Below, one piece after another: positions 1 through 11,600 of a stretch of 64,000 bases of DNA (its first letter is position 1; every line of letters starts with the position of its first letter). The DNA is taken from assembly GCA_918807975.1 (NCBI GenBank), contig OU964920.1:4910501-4974500 (forward strand). The letters run 5' to 3'. This DNA is from Aplidium turbinatum. Lineage: Eukaryota; Chordata; Ascidiacea; Aplousobranchia; Polyclinidae. The notes under the pieces were generated by a model. The model saw only the letters and a program-made list of their open reading frames with translations. It was not told where the DNA came from and did not search any database. Position numbers and translations under genes: made by a program.

Positions 1-504
1 GTTGAACTACGGTACCATTGATTCTTGACTTATTGTTCTCAAAGCCGTTCTCAAAATCAGTATCTACTGATCTCACTGAGCCAGCCTGTTGGAGCTAGCA
101 TAATCTGTTGTAGTCGAAATTGGTACTTTTACAATGAAAGAAAAAAATGTAATCATGTTTAACAGTGAATCCATCGATTTGATAGTCGACAGGTTATGAA
201 TATTTTAAATTACAAGAATGGAAACGCCACATCATCAGAGATGCCATTTTATCACAACATTTTTATTGACAACTCAAGAATTCCTGGACTTGGTTTTCGA
301 TTTTAATTTTATGACTTCCTACGTTTTGAATTTGGATACCTAAAAAAGTAAGCCATCAGAAAGAATTTTTCAGTCACATGAAAGGCACAAAACTGCTGCA
401 TTAATAGACTAGGCTATGCCAGACTTAATGGCATAACAAAATTTATGTTGAAGGCTGATTTTGAAGCTTTTGTGATATTTGGATTGTATAAATACATTGA
501 TAAA
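1..504. other. AT-rich non-coding stretch, no gene seen
   Basis: No open frame here looks like protein and no repeat boundary is visible before 505. A short frame on the minus strand at 409-639 crosses the start of the next element and has no recognisable motif. I see only AT-rich unique-looking sequence. Confidence 0.5.
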
Positions 505-1399
505 CAGCGTTGCCAGATGGGGAAATAGGATACCAAATAAAAAAATTCTGGTGAAATTTAGAGGTCTTTGGTGCCAAGCTTTTTGACCTTGGAACCAGAC
601 AACTTTTTGGTGAAGTCTGGTGAAATTTTCCCTACTCAACTTTTTCCAAATTTTTTAAAACTTTTTATCAAAAAATCTCCGCTCGTACAGAAAACGTTTT
701 GCAAGAGGTATTCGCATGCGTGATGGCAGTGTGTTGCAAGTTCAAAGTGACCAATTTGTGCTCTTCAATCAATCTTTTGAATCTGATGGCAGCATTGTAC
801 CAGCAATCGTATAGGTTTTGCCAGTGACATGGTTGCATACTTGCAGACAGTGGCGAGCCCCTGCTTTTTGCAAAGTTTTTTTACCAAAAAAGTGGCCAAA
901 TTGGTAAGTTTTATATTTGAAATTAGTGAATAAGGTTGTATTTTGCCCAAAAACTAGAAATTTATCAACATCAGTAACCTTACATAGGCTACATGCGTAC
1001 AGTGGCCACTTATTTCATTTTCATGGATATCCTGAGCAGGATATGCAAAAGTCTTTCAAATTTTTTCATTGGGATGTTGTTGCATCTTTGAGTGCATTTT
1101 AACCCTGGCAGTAAAAGTTGCTGCTTTTAAAGTAAAAACAGCAACTTTTTGGGTTAAGAACTTTTGGTGTTTACTGATAATTATGACTGCTACAGTTATA
1201 ATCCGTGTATGTAATGTGTGACAAAACATGTGTTTTTGCATATTCGTTTCATTTTAGTCTTATGTCTCAAAAAATAATTGTATTTTAGGCGAAATTGCTT
1301 TATTTAGGGTGTTTTAAATATCTGGTGAAATTGTATGCAATCTGGTAAAATTTTAGTTACTATTTGGTGCCAAGCAGCTTCCAGCATCTGGCAACGCTG
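505..1399. mobile_element. Non-autonomous DNA transposon, 895 bp
   Basis: The ends are inverted copies of CAGCGTTGCCAGATG, with a few mismatches on the right. The flanks are ATTGATAAA on the left and ATTGATATT on the right, a 9-bp target duplication matching at 7 of 9 positions. The body repeats phrases such as TCTGGTGAAATT and TTTGGTGCCAAGC near both ends, so the inverted ends and subterminal repeats are clear. No transposase frame is visible. The superfamily is uncertain; the duplication length would allow a MULE or hAT origin. Confidence 0.6.
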
Positions 1400-1958
1400 A
1401 TTGATATTGCTATAAGTACAATGACTTCAACAAGGGATGTTTGTGTTGAGATAAGGTTAATGTTTGCGTGATTTTGACTTGCATGATATGTATTCATGAC
1501 AGATATTGTTATCTTTATGTTGTTGACATGCTACAATCGCTGCAAAGATCCATTTGTTGAGTTTTGGACACATCCATGAAAATATTTTATGTAAATCTGG
1601 AAGGAAGCACACCATGCACTGAAAAAGCATGTAAGCATAATTTGACGTAGTTTAGCCTGGCATTGAATGAAAGTGTTAATTTTTTATACAGAGTTTTACA
1701 CTGATTGCAATTTTCTGTCCTATAGCAAAATCATGAAAGCTACAAATAAAAGGCTGAATTTTTTCTGATGCGCAGTTTTTAAACTCATCTATTAGGCTAT
1801 AAACCGTACTGTCTTTCTTATTATTCTTTTAAATGTTTTTTTTTTTGTAAAAATAGTTGCTTTAAAAGCTTAGTTATAGTATTTTGAAATATCTAAATAG
1901 ATCAAATATTGTTTGTCTAGAATGAAATAAGTGCATGTTGTTTATTAATATGCAACTT
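1400..1958. other. AT-rich non-coding stretch between elements
   Basis: No gene or bounded repeat seen. It contains poly-T runs and the word TTATTAATA at 1942-1950, which nearly matches TTATTAAAT at the far side of the old MULE end near 15.57 kb. Confidence 0.4.
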
Positions 1959-1983
1959 GGCTATTCTTACGATATATTGTGAA
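1959..1983. mobile_element. Left piece of an older MULE terminus, split by the 10.4-kb insertion
   Basis: GGCTATTCTTACGATATATTG followed by TGAA resembles the terminal hairpin unit of the MULE at 1984-12374. It continues on the other side of that element as TATTGTGAATATAGCCTC (12375-12392). Removing the insertion and one 9-bp duplication restores a continuous palindrome-like GGCTATT...AATATAGCC. The 10.4-kb MULE therefore landed in the end of a related, older element. Confidence 0.6.
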
Positions 1984-2055
1984 GGCTGTGGCTATTCTTA
2001 CAACATATTGTAAAAATAGCCTCAGAGGCTATTCTTACAAGCACCACTCAAGCAT
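1984..2055. repeat. Left terminal inverted repeat of the MULE, with internal hairpin
   Basis: About 72 bp, inverted relative to 12303-12374. The segment 1990-2021 is itself nearly palindromic: GGCTATTCTTACAA, a short CATA loop, then TTGTAAAAATAGCC. It is followed by GCCTCAGAGGC and a second GGCTATTCTTACAA. Such folded ends are probably the transposase binding region, which is inference. Confidence 0.8.
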
Positions 2056-2273
2056 TACGTTTGACATCAATATGCGCTCATGCGTGATCAGGAACTGGTA
2101 TACAAGTCGCCACCCTGGTTAAAAAGGCGATGACGTCACACAGGAGGAATCCACCATAAAATGGTGGAAAAGTGGGGTGAAATTAGTCAACCATGACAAA
2201 AAAAAGCATGCAAGTGTCCGCTTTTACCTAATAGCTATGTAACACAGGCCCGAAAAACACCACATATCTCCTT

Positions 2274-2945
2274 AGAAAAGAGTTAAACTTGACAAAGTTT
2301 AGCTATTTATCCGAAGAATACTTCTAAAGATACCAGCATTTAATCAATAATATATCTTTGTCGTTTCTGCTTCGATTTTTACAATTGAACCATTGCTGGA
2401 AAGCGCAAGCTATCGTTTATCCAAATGAAGGTCAGCCAGACTCTAAAAGTTAAAAATATTTCTTAGGTAAAGAGTTGAACTTGACCGACTTTAACCATTT
2501 ATCCCAAAAATACTTGTAAAGATACCAGCATTTAATAAACGCTAATCTAAAGAACATATCTCTGTCTATTGACAAGCAAAAGTTGAGGTTGATAGCTTTT
2601 TCACAAAGCGAGCAACCGAAGCAAGTATACAAGTCTCCCCGGTCTGCGATCATTACATGTCTTTATTAAATTAGTTGTAAGTTGCTTGTTTCTGCTTCGA
2701 TTTTAACAATTGAACCATTGCTGGAAAGCACAAGCTATCGTCTATCCAAATTAAGGTCAGCCAGACTCTAAAAGTTAAAAATATTTCTTAGGTAAAGAGT
2801 TGAACTTGACCGACTTTAACCATTTATCCCACAAATATTTTTAAAGATAACAGCATTTAATAAACGCTAATCTAAACAACATATCTCTGTCTATTGACAA
2901 GCAAAAGTTGAGGTTGATAGCTTTTTCACAAAGCGAGCAACCGGG
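2274..2945. repeat. 325-bp tandem repeat in the MULE left arm
   Basis: A unit starting GTTTCTGCTTCGATTTT at about 2364 repeats at about 2688 with a 325-bp offset (for example CCAGACTCTAAAAG at 2436 and 2761). A third, more decayed and partial unit precedes it at about 2274-2363. The second unit is cut short at about 2945. The same array recurs at 58866-59537 in copy 2. No protein function is evident. Confidence 0.8.
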
Positions 2946-3987
2946 CTTCAAACACAAGCAAATAGCGCCAGATGACTCGTTGCATTTCCGAAAAGCTAGG
3001 CTATTTACAAAAAGTGAATACCGCACATGTTAAACAAAAACTGTACATATTTTGAGCACAGCACAGTAACTGTTAGGCCAGATCATCACCCATGTGTCCC
3101 TCCTCTCCTTGCCTAGATGAGACCTGCCATTTGTCCTCGCAACCCTTTTTGTTTCCCGACCAAACTGAGAAGTTTAGAGTTTCGTTATTTGTTGGATGCA
3201 AATAGACGCATGCTTACATTTTTGACCACCTTAAAACACTAAACCAGTTTCTGCTCGACATAGCCTACAGTGTTCAATTTTTGTCCCAGGAATCAACTCT
3301 TCAAGCAATACTTTCCCTACTTTGTGTGCACTAACATCCTAATTTATATGCCATTGTTAACAATTGCGATATTCGTGAATTCATTTGAGGCTTTGGGTAC
3401 CGGAATTAATATACTTATTTGAACTAGCAAATTCAATCCACAACACTTTCCACTAGGCTGTTACTTAACACTAAGCACGCATATGCGCTGCGATTTGTGG
3501 CCGTGTTAGCAACTGAAAAAAAGCCTTGGTGTGAAGATCACAGAATTGTTCAAAATGTGAGCTCAGTAGCCTATTACTGTGCTTGCAACTGCATGGTGCT
3601 ATCAACGTGCAAAACAACTCGGCTCCAGGTCCCCTGCGGTCACAGACACGCATATTATCCCTGAATAGGGGGGTATCGCGTTTGCCATTCGCTCATTGTC
3701 GCCTGGTTTGATTGCAAACAAGTCTGTTCTATGTAGTTGCTTTCCTCATTGCGTCCAGTATGTCAGCACAATTGCTTTATCATCGCGAACGCCATTGTCA
3801 CTTTTCCTCATCCACCTTTCCCAGGCTTGTTCGCGATGAAAGGCACAGAGTAACACGTAGCAATCTGCGGAACAAGAAGTCGTGGGCACTGAGTGGTAAA
3901 GTACAGTAGCAACTTAACAGTGACGACACAAATGCATGAGCAATGGAGACAGCACACAAGCAACGAAAATGTTAATGCAATTCACTA
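2946..3987. other. MULE left arm, no assigned function
   Basis: Short frames exist on both strands but none shows a family motif. Part of this stretch may hold later exons of the decayed second transposase, but I could not recognise them. Confidence 0.4.
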
Positions 3988-4245
3988 ACTTGAAAAAACG
4001 CTTTCGATGGCCTTGATTTCCGCCTCACATTTATCGGTCATGAAAAACGAAGGGTTCCAGTTTTCTGACCACCCTTTTACAACAGAAAGTGCTTCTGCTA
4101 TGTCCGAAGCTTGTTCATTTAAACGTAGCAACAACCTGGTAACCAACATTCGTTCTGACGCAAAGAAAAAATAGAGGAAGGGAATACTTGGACGTCTTGT
4201 AAGTTGCATCCAAGAGGCAAATGCCTTGGCCGCAACGATGCAACA
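3988..4245 (-). pseudogene. Relic of a second, different MULE transposase (DDE core fragment)
   Basis: One frame reads CGQGICLLDATYKTSKYSLP and continues to NVGYQVVATF, the usual setting of the first catalytic Asp in metazoan ZSWIM/MULE transposases. It then shifts by one frame into a stretch ending WNPSFFMTDKCEAEI, the usual setting of the second Asp. The strand is the same as that of the intact transposase, but the sequence is clearly a different subfamily: the intact gene has LLIDATYKLNDLRMPLYVML at the same place. One frameshift lies between the two blocks and no continuous gene is visible, so it is a broken DNA-transposon gene. The identical relic occurs at 60580-60837 in copy 2, so it was already broken before the last transposition. 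Confidence 0.75.
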
Positions 4246-4489
4246 ATCGTATTATCTTCATCTAAGATGAGTTACAATCAACTAAATTTTCATCTTATGA
4301 TAGTAGCCTACAGAAATAATATACGGTACTGTACGTAACATTGAAAACCACCAAGCCTACTACGTAAATATGGTAAAAAATAAATTGTCTCAAAAAGATT
4401 GGTTATGACCCAAACCCTGCCTTTGGTTACCGCTGGACATGTCACTTGGTCCAATCAATAACACCACATAGGCGTATGGATTTGGCACA

Positions 4490-4740
4490 CTAGATGGAAA
4501 AAATACAAAAGAGGTCAGTGAAGTAGGCTAGGCTACTTTGAATCAACAAAGCTTTTACACCTGAAAACTGAGTGTCTTTAAGAAACGAGATGAAAAGTTG
4601 ATGAAACAGAACACATTTACATATGTTTATAGCATTTTTTGCAGTTAGTAAACCGTTTCCTCTTTTATGATGCCTAACCTCCACTTTGGTGAAAACACTG
4701 TGCTTTGCAGAAACCTTTTCAGAATCTTTGTCAACAAAGA
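4490..4740 (-). other. Possible additional exon of the second MULE relic
   Basis: The minus strand holds an open stretch including EVRHHKRGNGLLTAKNAINI. It lies between the two recognisable parts of the relic, but I see no diagnostic motif, so this is only a positional guess. Confidence 0.2.
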
Positions 4741-4799
4741 AAAGGCTTATTATTGTAGTATGAATATCAACACTTAGTACACTAGTGAATTACAATGAC

Positions 4800-4925
4800 A
4801 GGATGTTAAAAATCAACATTAACATGGCACCGTATGCTCGTTTCTGAACAACAACAAGCTTCGTTCCTGCTTTTGCTTCGTACTCTTCAATGGATCTCAT
4901 GGCATCTTCAACTGAAGCCAACCAC
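4800..4925 (-). pseudogene. N-terminal-type exon of the second MULE relic
   Basis: The minus strand reads LASVEDAMRSIEEYEAKAGT then KLVVVQKRAYGAM. The pattern resembles the N-terminal domain that precedes many MULE/ZSWIM-type transposases (acidic helix, EEY, then a basic strand). It lies upstream of the DATYK block at 3988-4245 on the same strand, as expected for one gene. The assignment is by pattern only. A copy is at 61392-61517. Confidence 0.4.
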
Positions 4926-5317
4926 TTTCAACAATAAACAATTGATTTTTTACTGTTATAAACTTATGGATCTTCATCACCCATTTTTTGCCATAAGAAA
5001 TCAAAGCATTTATGCCATAGCCTAAGATTACAGTGAAGAAATGTAAATACTACACACATGCAACAAATCTGGATTTAGCGAGTATAAGGTAGCTGATAGT
5101 TTGAAGCTCCAGTTTTTCTTCTTTCCTTCTACTATAAGTACTTCACCACATTTAGGTTTGTTTTATTTTGATGACAGCTCCTGATGAGTCAGTCAAAAAA
5201 AAAACTGCAGCTTCGAGCTACCTTTTACTTGCTATTTTCAAGTTCTGTAGCACCATTTGCTATGAAAGAGTTCAACATACGTATACTAATTGTGTTAAGT
5301 TGGAAACAGTAAAATAG

Positions 5318-5500
5318 TTGAATATTGATGAACTGTTGAAGGTCTTGTTGGACCGTAGTATATTGCAGCAACTACATTACAAACCTGTACTAGTCCATGA
5401 CTTTCAGCCAGCTCTCCCAAAGAATGTTAAATGTCCTAAATGCATCAGAACTTTTAATGCCAGGATTGGACTCATTAGTCATTCAAGAACACATCGTTAG
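5318..5500 (+). pseudogene. LINE-type C-terminal C2H2 zinc-finger tail inside the MULE
   Basis: The 60-residue frame ends in CPKCIRTFNARIGLISHSRT followed by HR and a stop. A C-x2-C finger with RIGL-x-SH-x-RTH is a tail I associate with the end of endonuclease-reverse-transcriptase proteins of RTE-like LINEs. Upstream RT sequence is not visible, so this is a truncated fragment or a captured domain. It is repeated at 61910-62092 in copy 2. Confidence 0.45.
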
Positions 5501-5658
5501 CGTTTTATGTGAGGACCATTGAAGAAACGATTTTTATCAAATGTTACAAGTTTCAAGCATAACGCGTCAAGGCCAATAAGTCTTTTCGTAGTTCACGGTT
5601 TACATAACCTTGGTTTAATTGACAAAGCGAGATTGCAGTATCACCTGAACATTCAATG

Positions 5659-8600
5659 TCACTTCTCCATAAGGTTGCATTTCCTGCAGAACCAAGACTT
5701 CGTTTTTGGCGGCATTGTTCTACCAAGACATCTCAGATGGTGCCAATCCAGACACGAGTCGCACATGATGCTGTCGCCTGCATCAAGATCTAAATAACAG
5801 GAGATGCACAACCAGCGGCCTTTATTTCGCAAAGTGGTCAGTAGGTTCTCCATCAACTTCCAACCGTCAAAAGAAAAATGTCTTCGCACAGAAGCAATGG
5901 CAATGTTTTCATCTAAACACTTCATTGGAATTCTTTCGGGCAACGTTTCAATTTCATTTTCTTCGATCAGTCGATCGCTGAATGGACGCAAGACCTCTTC
6001 TACTACCTCAGAATCGACAAACCAACTGAGTATTGCTGAAAAATATGACCATGGGTGACTTTGTTTGATGTAGCCTACGTACGCTTTGACGTAGCCTATC
6101 GGCTAGGCAGACCCACAGAAGTCAAAGTGTAGTTTTTTAAACTAACGTAGGCTATAACAAAAATGAAGTCACACAAACATAAATGCAACAAACCTGCTTC
6201 TTTCTGAAAAGACGACTTCAGTCTGAATGGAATTGGTCCGCTCTTTTTTTGTCTCTTGCGTGGTAACCCAATGACTGTCAATCCAGCTCCTTTTGGCCTG
6301 CCACGTTTCATCATCTTCGGTGGAAATTTGATTGATCCTGCATCATCTGTTAATAAACACAACGAGAATCGAATATAGGCTACAACGTAGAAAACATCAC
6401 TATTTCAACGTTTTTATTAAAAAATTAATAAACATAATGCATTATGCAATGCAAGAAAAAACAACTAATCAGAAATGAATGTTTCAGAAACAGCACATAC
6501 TTGTAAAAGACTGAATAGAACTGGACGGTGTCTGCATCATAATCGCACTGGTATCAACGGTCGACAAGACGTCACCGGGTGTGTGCTGTGAACTACTACT
6601 TGAGACTGTAGGAAGTGCAATTCCAGGATCATTGCTGGAAGATGTTGCAGCAGCACTTCCAGTATCAGTGCCTGAAAAGGATCACCTCTGAGCAATGAAG
6701 AAACAATAGAAGCGTCGCACGAGTCTTTACTGGACAATTATTGGATGTGTTGCACTGTTGCAATGGGGGCCAAACTGACGAGGTTACGGTCCTGGGCGGA
6801 ACATAATGTCGTATAATCGTAAATACGTGCACTGGCAGTAGATATTGTGATATACCGTATTTTGAGTTGGAAGCGAGCACTTGAGGTGTCAACAAATCTA
6901 CATTAACCTTTTGAAAACAAGATTTTGTTGCAGCCAAAACATGCTTCTGGCGTGGTTACCGAATGCCAACCAATCCAGTATCTATCAAAATCTGCTAGGT
7001 GTTTCTCGATGATTATTTGCACAATGCTGCATCACCTGCCAATAAACTCATTACTTATCAAATAATGCAGACCGTGCTATAATCTTAAGAAACATGAAAC
7101 GTAGTGTAAGCGCAGCATGCAAGGCAAGAAAAAAAAAAAAAACTAATCAGAAACGAAGCTTTCAGAAACAGCATACTTCTAAAAGACTGAACAGAACTGG
7201 ACGGAGTCTGCATCATAATCGCACTGGTATCAACGGTCGACAAGACGTCACCGGGTGTGTGCTGTAAAGTACTGTTTGAGACCGTAGGAAATACAATTCC
7301 AGGATCATTGCTGGAAGATGTTGCAGCAGCACTTCCAGTATCAGTGCCTGAAAAGGATCATGCAGTTGTTCACAAAAGCAGAATTACTGAGCATCTGCAA
7401 CCTTGTATAATCGTAAATTAGTGCGCAACTGCGCATGCAGTACATATTAGCCCACATATTGGATAGCTCAACGCCATAAAAATCATTGCTCAAAAAAAAA
7501 TTGACTGCAAAATCACGACGCAAGTTGCAGTAACTAACCCATATCTCTTCAGATATTTGAAACAGTAGGCTAGTTTTTCTGATTTAGTAAATAGTGCTAG
7601 CATATAGGCCTACCTTTCTGAGTTTGACCCAAAAAGTTCACAACTTGGAATTTCTTTCCTTCCTGCAAGAACTCTGCAATTTGTCGTAAATTATCCAGGT
7701 TGTATTGGAATTCATCCATTCCTTGTTCAGATATCATTAACGCAATCTTCTGGGAAATATCTTGAACACGGCAATACTTTTGCTGTTCTGATAAAACACA
7801 TCTTCTTTGAGGCTTGTTAAGAATCTCAACAGCTGGTAATGTGGATGCAGGACCGTTGTCCAGTGAGTTTCTTGTCAGGCGATGGGATTTAAGAAAATAT
7901 TGCATTGTCCACCGTTCTGAACAAAGATTGGGATTGTACTCTGACATATGGAGCTGCCTTCTAACTGCCAAGACATGCCTACAAGGTAGCAGCATTGATG
8001 ATGTGAATCCACAAGGACATGCTGTTGTTGTGACTGCCAATTCCCCATGGACACGAGATTTTACTATGGCAGAATCATTCAAAATCTCTGACATGACAAC
8101 CTTTTCCGCTAACTTGAATTGTTGTTGCACATGAATATATGCAAATGGTGTCAGTAGCTGTTGGTATTGTCTCTCCGCCACACTTGAAATCGCATCAATT
8201 GGAACCTTAAGGAAAGCATTTGACGCTTTGTGGTCACGTTCGGTGGAAAGAGATTGGATACATGCCATCAGATCTTTAAAAAACATGGTCATTCCTGAGT
8301 ATCTTGTTATGACACTTTTCAACTTTCCATTGATGGATTCCAGTCGATTATTAGTTCTGTTCAAAAAATTAGCTTTCAAGTTGCTCAGTCCATCCACCCA
8401 TTGATGTCGAATAGCATGCCAGTTATCGTTATAATATGTTGTGACAGCAATTGGGACTGTGTCAACGAATTGGTTATACAGTAAATTATAAGCTGACTCA
8501 TTTTTGGCATTTGCCAGTTTTCCTAAAATTTCCAGTGATACCTGCCTTTGGGCTGAAGAAATGCCTAATTTTTCCATGGAAACTTCTCTACGAAAAGTGC

Positions 8601-11600
8601 GAAGGGTATGAAAATAGCAAATTAAAATTTCTGCAGTAGGCAGCATTTTCATCATGGCATCCCGCTCTGTCATGTCTTTGTCAGCCATTACAACCTCCAC
8701 TTTATCCCAAGCTGGATTGTGGAGTTTAAACTGAGTTAACAGCTTGCTGATAGTCAGTTTGTCTTCAGTGGCTACAAGCCACAGACACACAATTTCACTC
8801 TGACCTAAGCCATCAACATTCAGCATCACATATAATGGCATTCTCAAGTCATTAAGTTTGTAGGTTGCATCAATCAGCAGCATTTCGGGATATGCCGCAA
8901 AGGTTTCCCGCATGTCTTTCGTTTGAAAGTATATCGCCTGCAATTGTTTGTCATCATCTGCAAACACATCTACTGCAGCACCTAAAATGAAAATAAACTG
9001 AGGATTAGTATACCCTACAAAGCAAGAATCTTGACAATCCTGGGCCAGACTAAAATAGCGCAAAACAATTAGGCCTATTAGGCACTCCATCAGATTTAAA
9101 AGCAAAAACATCAACTTTTAGTGAAATTTGTTTTCTATTCTATGTTATTTTAATTATTGGCCAGAGGAAGGATGTTTAGGCCTTTGGTAATATTTACATC
9201 ATATAATCAATGTTCCAACTGAGCGGTTGTATACCACTCTCACCCCATTCTCTAAAAGATGCCACATTGCAATGCTTAGGGTCCGTTAAAAGGATCCATT
9301 AGGAGTAAACTTTTACGTAGATTTCAAATTTAGCAATGTTTTCTATTTCTATCCACTCAAAGTAGAATTGTTTCAAGATATTGAAGACCTTTGATTGAAT
9401 TCCTTGATCCCGCTTTCAATCTTACAATCCCCATAGCGCCTTATGTTGCAACAAAAATCTTTGGAGCATGAGTTTGGGAAAGTAGAATGAATTCTTGTGA
9501 AGAAAATGAAGCAAAAAATACTCTCAATTGACCCTTTATAGCTCAATGTTGCAAATTTTCCACACGTTGTATCTACTGCTAATGTTCTGTGTTGGTTATA
9601 CTAGACAAACGTTTTCTGAATAGAAAAACGTCTGAAAATTAGATATTTTTCTTGTGTAGCCTACTATGATGTGCGTACTGGTAATCCGCAGTTTGCTGCA
9701 GTAGACGGAGTCTATTGACCGATAAACCAGGCGGTCAACACTTTAAATTGAACTGGCAATGGTGAGATTGAACCCACGTCATCGAAATAATTCATCTGCA
9801 GTCTAAACCATTACGGCAAGAGGTCAATCGCGAATTGATTAATTGACATTATATCTGAAATGGTTCAAGAAGAATGCTCACAATATCATGTGACACTCAA
9901 TCTGCAGCAGCGACCTGTAGATTGCAAATACGCCTACGGTGTTGACCAATGTTACAGGCAACCTGGTAGCCTATTCTTGCATTGCTGCAGTACTACAATG
10001 ATGCAAAAAATTACATTTTTCCAAGGTCATGACCCTGACCACAGCTTGCACACACACATCCGGCTCTAGGCCGGAGTCACATCACCTCCAGTACGGAGCC
10101 AGAATTTGACCGGAACCGGAGCTCATTCTATCACTACTTATCATACTGCACATAGAAATTAGAAAGTCATCTCTACTATTTAGCATGAACATATCTTGTA
10201 CTGTATAACAGACAAAAAAGTTTTGTCTGTCGACTAACCTTTTTCTTTGTTCATTTCATTAATAAGTTCATCATAGGTGTTTTCATACAAAGGTCTCTGT
10301 TTTGCGGCAATATTATGCAGATCTTTAAGAATAACTGTTTTTCCTGTAGAAGCTGCAATGTGCTTTTGTACCAACTTTTTATTTGCCTTGGTGGCAAGCA
10401 TTTCTCCGATCACACTGCTTTCTGTTTCATTTAATCTTCGTTGTTTAGGCATCAAATTAAATGCATTCTGAAAAATAATTTATATGCACATAATCAAGAA
10501 AACGACATATCTTTTGACAGGTGTCCAACCCACAGAGATGGGCAAGATCACCAGGTTTGGTGAATCGGCGGCTTGAATATGACCAGTTTCGCACAAACTG
10601 GTCATATTCAGCATGTGCGTAGTCATGCGCGCAAAGTGAAATGACCACTTTACCGTGTCTTACGATGAAGTCAAGATCAGAAAAAACTGTCTTGCAACAT
10701 TCTTAACGTGTTTTAGTACAGTAGCAAACAATATCTGAACTTCAAGTGTCATAATCAAAATGCAATTATACACGAAAAGTAATTTTTTGGATAGAGGGGG
10801 TTTTGGACGGAAATTTCAATTTTTTTTACTAGTGGTCTTAGAATGTACTGTTGTATCCTAAAACCTGGGTTAAAATTGAATTTGAAAAAAAAGCCGATTA
10901 ACCCCCCCCCCTAATGTTATCGCTCTTTTTTATCCTTCACATAATTTCTGATGAAAGCCTCCTTATCATATACAGGGCTAGTGTGACCATAGCTCAAAGG
11001 CTATGACTACTACAAAGGGTTATTTCCACTTACTTCATTGAAATCATGATTATGATCATTGACATTACTAATCTCAGTGATGCATAGCGCTTTTCCATCT
11101 GACGTTGCATTTACTTTGATTCCAAATGGACAACCTTTGATAAAAGTACTGAAAAACAACAAAGATGAGGTGACATAGGCCGTGTTGAATCACCCATAAG
11201 TACACCTGAATTAGCCATAACTCACGTTAAAGTAGCCTACCTGCAAGTCATGTCAAATTGCCCATAAGTTGCATCCAATTACCTATAAGCCCACCTGAAT
11301 TACCCATAAAGTCACGTTGAATTACCACAAGTTCAGCCGAGCATTCTCATAAATCTAGTCGATTTACCCATAAGTGACGTCAAATTGCCAAAAAGCTGCG
11401 TTGAAGTACCCATAAGGCATGTCTTTATGGATAATTTCATGAGACTTACGGGTAATTCGACGAATTGTGCTAATGAGCAATTCGACGTAACATATGGGTA
11501 AATTGACAAAACTAATGGGTAATTCAATGCAACTTAGGAATAATTCTGGGCATGACAATTCAATGGAAATTACAATAGACAGCATGCAGGAATGGTTCAG

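Noticed and set aside
3712-3909. A small secreted or membrane protein
   Set aside because: The hydrophobic start is weak, there is no family pattern, and it lies in the repeat-rich MULE arm.
7814-8639. Plus-strand open frames opposite the transposase
   Set aside because: They are shadows of transposase exon 4, which has the DDE and SWIM motifs on the minus strand.
9753-9826. A functional tRNA gene (also at 24600, 47529, 51752, 51873)
   Set aside because: Promoter boxes are present but acceptor stems do not pair well, and two are followed by repeated SINE bodies.
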